NCBI GenBank assembly: GCA_039819115.1
Contig: JBCBST010000011.1
Location: 1-44,776 of the forward strand
Length of the DNA stretch: 44,776 bases
Direction: 5' to 3'
Source: JBCBST01 sp039819115
GTDB lineage: Bacteria; Bacteroidota; Rhodothermia; Balneolales; Balneolaceae
The notes beneath the pieces are model-generated. The model worked only from the letters and a program-made list of their open reading frames with translations. It made no database searches and was not told the origin of the DNA. Both the position numbers and the translations under genes were made by a program. This document shows, piece after piece, positions 42,244 through 44,776 of this stretch; within the stretch, counting starts at the first letter, position 1, and each line of letters opens with the position of its first letter.

Positions 42244-43689
42244 ATGCCGGACACTCGAAATCGGATCCGTTTTTTCGTGTGTCTGTGGGTATTGATTTTT
42301 GGGGTTTGTGTACCTGCATCGGCATTTCAGGAATCGGTGGATAAAACAATAGGGGTTCGTTTCGGCGACAAAGACCTGATCACCGACGCCACGCTGGAGC
42401 AGCTTCGCACCCGGGGCATACAGTTCATTGAGATTCCTCACACCACCTCCGATCGGGAGTTGGAACGTATAGCAGCATCCGGACTGGAGATATGGGTAAA
42501 TACCAAATTGAGTTACCTCACGCCCACACGTATCGCGCAGGAACAGGCTGAAATGGAGTTATTGGTTGATTTGGTGCATCGGAGATTTGAGTCTTTTTCC
42601 AATTACCGCGGTCTGATACTGTCGGAGTATAGCGCCTTTTATACCGATGAAGTGCTCTTTTTTGTACAGGAGCTGGCCGCTCAGGCTCCTTCGGTCACTC
42701 CCTACATTCGTTCCGGCTTTCCGGTAGACGATGCTCAAATCCGGGTTATTCGTACCGCTGGTAGCGGAGAAACGCAGGCGGATGTGATTCAAATTACCTC
42801 CAGTCATTTTGAAGAAGAGATTATTCAATGGCTGGAAGACGACTCGACGATCCCGTTGATCCCGGTGGATGTATTTCTGGGCTGGATGGATCAATCCTCT
42901 CCCGATTGGGAAACGTCATTTTCAGCATTTGCAGCCGGATCAGACCTGGTGCTTCCCCGGTCTCAAAATGTACCGGCCTCCCCTGATTTCAACTGGCCCG
43001 TGTTTGTTTTACTGGGATTATGGATAAGCCTGGCTGTGCATGTACGAACCGAGCCAACCTACCGCGGACTATTGTTCCGGTATTTCACCGGTAACCGGTT
43101 CTTTGTGGACGATATTATGCAGTATCGCGATCGCTCTGTTACTCACGGGGTATTCCTGATCATTCAGCACGCCGTGTTTGCCGGGTTAATAGCCGTACTG
43201 TGTGCGTACGTCTTCATTTCTGAAGCTGGTTTATCTGCCTTCTTTGATGTAGTCCCTTCGTTTTTATTTCCGGGTAAAACCTATGCGTCGTTTTTTATAG
43301 TGGTCGGGTTGATGGTATTCCTGGTTGAACTGATCGGGTTACTGTGGTTGTATGTTCCCAGCCGTTCACTCCGGCATGTGAGTCAGGTACTCAGTTTATA
43401 CTCCTGGAACCTCCATTTGAATTTTGTGATCGTAACGGCAGCGGTAACGGCCTTTTATGCCGGCTTTTCATCGGTTACCATCCTGGTGTTAACCATATTG
43501 TTTGTGCTGAACTGGTACATGAGTTTTAACCTCACGGCCTGGTGGGCGGCCAAATACCAGATGGAGCGCTCCTCCTCCTACCTTGGATACACCATTGGCA
43601 TCCACACCGTGGTTTCCCTTGGGACGGTATCTTCCATCTTCTTCTTTCCCTCCGTCCTGGAAACACTGGAACTGGTGCTACGATTGTAG
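42244..43689 (+). CDS. Multi-TM protein with large periplasmic N-terminal domain, function unknown
   Basis: A protein of 481 residues that I do not recognise. It has a signal peptide (1-28, PASAF). A soluble region (about 30-255) alternates helices and strands (VDKTIGVRFGDKDLI, RGIQFIEIPHT, LEIWVNTKLSYLTP, YRGLILSEYSAFY, IPLIPVDVFLGWMD) and reads like a TIM-barrel or glycosidase-like fold, with no obvious catalytic pair. The C-terminal ~225 residues carry about six hydrophobic segments. A GAGGA site precedes the ATG, which is 6 bases after miaB. A strong terminator follows at 43779. The domain combination is unusual and has no assigned role. Confidence 0.7.
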   Translation: MPDTRNRIRFFVCLWVLIFGVCVPASAFQESVDKTIGVRFGDKDLITDATLEQLRTRGIQFIEIPHTTSDRELERIAASGLEIWVNTKLSYLTPTRIAQEQAEMELLVDLVHRRFESFSNYRGLILSEYSAFYTDEVLFFVQELAAQAPSVTPYIRSGFPVDDAQIRVIRTAGSGETQADVIQITSSHFEEEIIQWLEDDSTIPLIPVDVFLGWMDQSSPDWETSFSAFAAGSDLVLPRSQNVPASPDFNWPVFVLLGLWISLAVHVRTEPTYRGLLFRYFTGNRFFVDDIMQYRDRSVTHGVFLIIQHAVFAGLIAVLCAYVFISEAGLSAFFDVVPSFLFPGKTYASFFIVVGLMVFLVELIGLLWLYVPSRSLRHVSQVLSLYSWNLHLNFVIVTAAVTAFYAGFSSVTILVLTILFVLNWYMSFNLTAWWAAKYQMERSSSYLGYTIGIHTVVSLGTVSSIFFFPSVLETLELVLRL

Positions 43690-43746
43690 AACCGTGTGTT
43701 TGTTTTTTTACCTCTTTGTCATCCTGCCTGCCTATTTCCGCTCGTC

Positions 43747-43767
43747 ATCCTGAACTTGGTTCAGGAT
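43747..43767. repeat. GTCATCCTGAAC...GTTCAGGAT hairpin repeat
   Basis: ATCCTGAAC-TTG-GTTCAGGAT, a perfect 9-bp stem with a 3-base loop, preceded by GTC. Repeats of this type are scattered between genes in many genomes. Other GTCATCC copies lie further along in the same gap. Confidence 0.6.
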
Positions 43768-43778
43768 CTTACAAACCG

Positions 43779-43812
43779 GTAGGGGCGTATCGCGATACGC
43801 CCCTACTTTTTT
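43779..43812 (+). terminator. Strong intrinsic terminator after the multi-TM gene
   Basis: Bases 43779-43806 form a perfect 28-base palindrome (arms of 14; GTAGGGGCGTATCG and its complement) followed directly by TTTTTT (43807-43812). The stem would be at least 12 bp, with loop CGCG. It ends transcription from the plus strand about 90 bases after the stop codon at 43689. The palindrome may also be a repeat unit, since its flanks are other repeats. Confidence 0.85.
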
Positions 43813-43946
43813 GTCATCCCTGCGAAGGCAGGGATCTGGGTTTATGTGCAAAGCCTGTTCCTTTGTTTACGGATAGGAAGAGCCTGGTTAGGTCGTAAAG
43901 TCAGGCATAAATCCACTATTTGGATTCCTGCCTTCGCAGGAATGAC
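43813..43946. mobile_element. MITE-like element of 134 bp with inverted GTCATYCCTGCGAAGGCAGGRATC ends
   Basis: The left end, read forward from 43813, is GTCATCCCTGCGAAGGCAGGG followed by ATC. The right end, read on the minus strand from 43946, is GTCATTCCTGCGAAGGCAGGA followed by ATC. The two differ at only two positions, as a compensating pair. Each end is itself a hairpin (43816-43835 and 43924-43943). The inside is 85-90 bases without an ORF. No clear target duplication is seen. This could be a non-autonomous transposon or a REP/BIME-type pair. Confidence 0.55.
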
Positions 43947-44065
43947 TGGAACAAAAAAGAGTCCGTAAAAGTGTTCCATTAAAAACTGGTTACAGAGCTC
44001 TGCTCCGTGACCTGAATACGTCCCTACCTGTTTCTATCTCGTTTATTACCCATCCTTTTATTCAT

Positions 44066-44237
44066 GCTGTCATCCTGCCTTGCCTGTCTGCCGAAGGCAT
44101 GGCCGGCGGACGAACCGAAGCCCGCCTGCCGGCAGGCAGGGATATCAGATGCAGAACGACCGGGTAGTATTACATTTGATATCCCTTGCTAATCCTACAT
44201 TGCTTTTTTGATCTATTGGGGAGCTCAGGATGACAGC
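44066..44237. repeat. Second inverted pair GCTGTCATCCTG (172 bp apart end to end)
   Basis: GCTGTCATCCTG at 44066-44077 is repeated exactly in reverse orientation at 44226-44237. The inside contains a GC-rich palindrome and no gene. The arms share the GTCATCC core with the element at 43813, so the gap contains a cluster of one repeat family. Confidence 0.5.
44124..44137. repeat. GC-rich palindrome GCCTGCCGGCAGGC
   Basis: A perfect 14-bp palindrome inside a CTGCC/GGCAGG-rich patch (about 44080-44142) that is much richer in G and C than its surroundings. Such patches often belong to dispersed hairpin repeats. No T-run follows, so it is not a terminator. Confidence 0.5.
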
Positions 44238-44433
44238 CATTGAGTGATCTATTCTTCTCATTCCGAAGATCCATCTCCGGAATGCAGTCAAGAAGCTCCG
44301 GCTTCCCACCGTGGCGCAGGCAGTTTGAACCAATAGGAGGGAAGGGTTGCTTATACTAGATAGCATTGTAATTAATACTTGTTTTATTTAGATATAAGGA
44401 TTGAAAATATACGATCAAATTGCGAAGAGAAAC

Positions 44434-44776
44434 GTGGCAAAGACAAATCCCGACTTTATTAATCCCAGACAGATTCTTATAGAGTTACATAAAATTCTCA
44501 GGAATGACACGGGTTCAAAAATTTCAAACAAGGACTTGAGTCGCTGGAAAAACAACAAGGAAATCGGGGAGGAAAAGAGAAGTCATATCCGCCAAGTTCT
44601 GAATAAAGAGATTATCGGGTTTTTAGCGGCTCTGTTTCCAGTTAAATCTTATGATGGAGTGAATTTTCATTGCAGTGGATCTGCACATAAGTATGTTGGG
44701 CAATTGTTTAGCTTCATTGTATTAGAGACATACTATTTTGAATTACTTCCCCTCTTAAGGACTTGGGAATCAGAGT
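44434..44776 (+). CDS. Unknown protein, partial (runs off the window end)
   Basis: An open frame of 114 residues or more with no stop before the window edge. The frame opens after a stop at 44395. GTG 44434 is preceded by GAAGAGAAAC and is the better start; TTG 44401 is possible but has poor spacing. The visible protein begins MAKTNPDFINPRQILIELHK and contains SNKDLSRWKNN (helix-turn-helix-like in appearance) and LFPVKSYDGVNFHCSGS. I recognise no family. It is more AT-rich than the rest of the window and follows the repeat cluster, which suggests an accessory or transferred gene. Confidence 0.55.
   Translation, partial: MAKTNPDFINPRQILIELHKILRNDTGSKISNKDLSRWKNNKEIGEEKRSHIRQVLNKEIIGFLAALFPVKSYDGVNFHCSGSAHKYVGQLFSFIVLETYYFELLPLLRTWESE

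Larger units (their letters stand above)
43690..44433. other. Gene-free, repeat-rich stretch
   Basis: About 740 bases with no credible gene. It holds a hairpin (43747), a strong intrinsic terminator (43779), a 134-bp inverted-repeat element (43813), a second inverted-repeat element (44066-44237), a GC-rich palindrome (44124-44137) and a small hairpin (44259-44284). Its base composition is mixed and becomes AT-rich toward 44400. Confidence 0.8.

Noticed and set aside
43542..43898. 118-residue open frame crossing the terminator
   Set aside because: It overlaps the end of the multi-TM gene in another frame and continues through hairpin repeats, so it is not a credible gene.
44145..44366. 73-residue open frame on the minus strand
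   Set aside because: It lies inside the repeat cluster, has no family features, and its sequence is explained by the repeats.
1..44776. CRISPR arrays, tRNA or rRNA genes, transposases, prophage genes
   Set aside because: I looked for regularly spaced repeats, tRNA-like cloverleaf ends and transposase motifs. None was convincing. The 43.8-44.2 kb repeats are inverted pairs, not spaced direct repeats.

Overview
The window looks like a chromosomal segment from a Gram-negative bacterium of the Bacteroidota/Balneolota (Rhodothermota) sort. Supporting signs seen in the sequence are: an exported protein that starts with a carboxypeptidase-regulatory-like domain, a NagB deaminase fused to a PIG-L domain, few Shine-Dalgarno sites, TTG/GTG starts, and a recA promoter that fits the Bacteroidota -33/-7 pattern (TTGG, 19 nt, TATATTTAC). 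The lineage is inferred from gene content, because no rRNA is present. Almost all of the window is ordinary, densely packed core genome. The last ~1 kb is different: it is repeat-rich and then AT-rich, with an unrecognised open-ended ORF.

Layout. 1-4839 (minus): the rod-shape cell-wall operon mreB-mreC-mreD-mrdA-rodA, with rodA cut by the window edge. 4945-10024 (minus): purH, purN, an AI-2E family permease, recX and recA. 10136-13291 (minus): tryptophan 2,3-dioxygenase, a kynureninase-like PLP enzyme and an exported carboxypeptidase-regulatory-like protein. 13345-23749: a peptidoglycan-recycling neighbourhood comprising a NAGPA-type phosphodiester glycosidase, a BadF-type amino-sugar kinase, nagZ, namZ (DUF1343/GH171), an amidase_3, a GyrI-like SRPBCC protein, an AmpG-like permease and a NagB-PIG-L fusion. 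23858-27073: tatD, pdxB and pyrimidine-nucleoside phosphorylase.

27143-34294 (plus): a co-directional run. It opens with a PspA/IM30 protein, a short coiled-coil protein that appears to be a truncated PspA paralogue, and a two-TM coiled-coil protein. A crotonase, a CBS/CorC membrane protein, a Ycf46-like AAA+ ATPase, an ECF sigma factor and a small two-TM protein follow. 34316-43689: DUF427 and YdeI-like proteins, pheA, an outer-membrane beta-barrel protein, xseA, pgsA-pgpA, pyrE, miaB and a large membrane protein of unknown function. 43690-44433 holds no gene. It contains a strong terminator and two elements whose ends are inverted GTCATCC-type repeats. An unknown ORF then runs off the end.

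How the genes fit together. NamZ and the amidase are predicted to act outside the inner membrane on wall fragments. The AmpG-like permease would import the products. NagZ, the sugar kinase and NagB would process the sugars inside toward fructose-6-phosphate. A perfect 9-bp inverted repeat lies between nagZ and namZ, and a promoter-like 10-mer is shared by namZ and the NAGPA gene; both suggest co-regulation.

The best candidate for something new is the PspA run. The 148-aa second protein aligns without gaps over about 45 residues with the distal part of the upstream PspA, and both proteins carry the same C-terminal KTIG(S/T)K tail. With a membrane coiled-coil partner and a two-domain AAA+ protein downstream, this resembles an ESCRT-III/Vps4-like membrane-remodelling module. 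That function is inferred and has not been shown.
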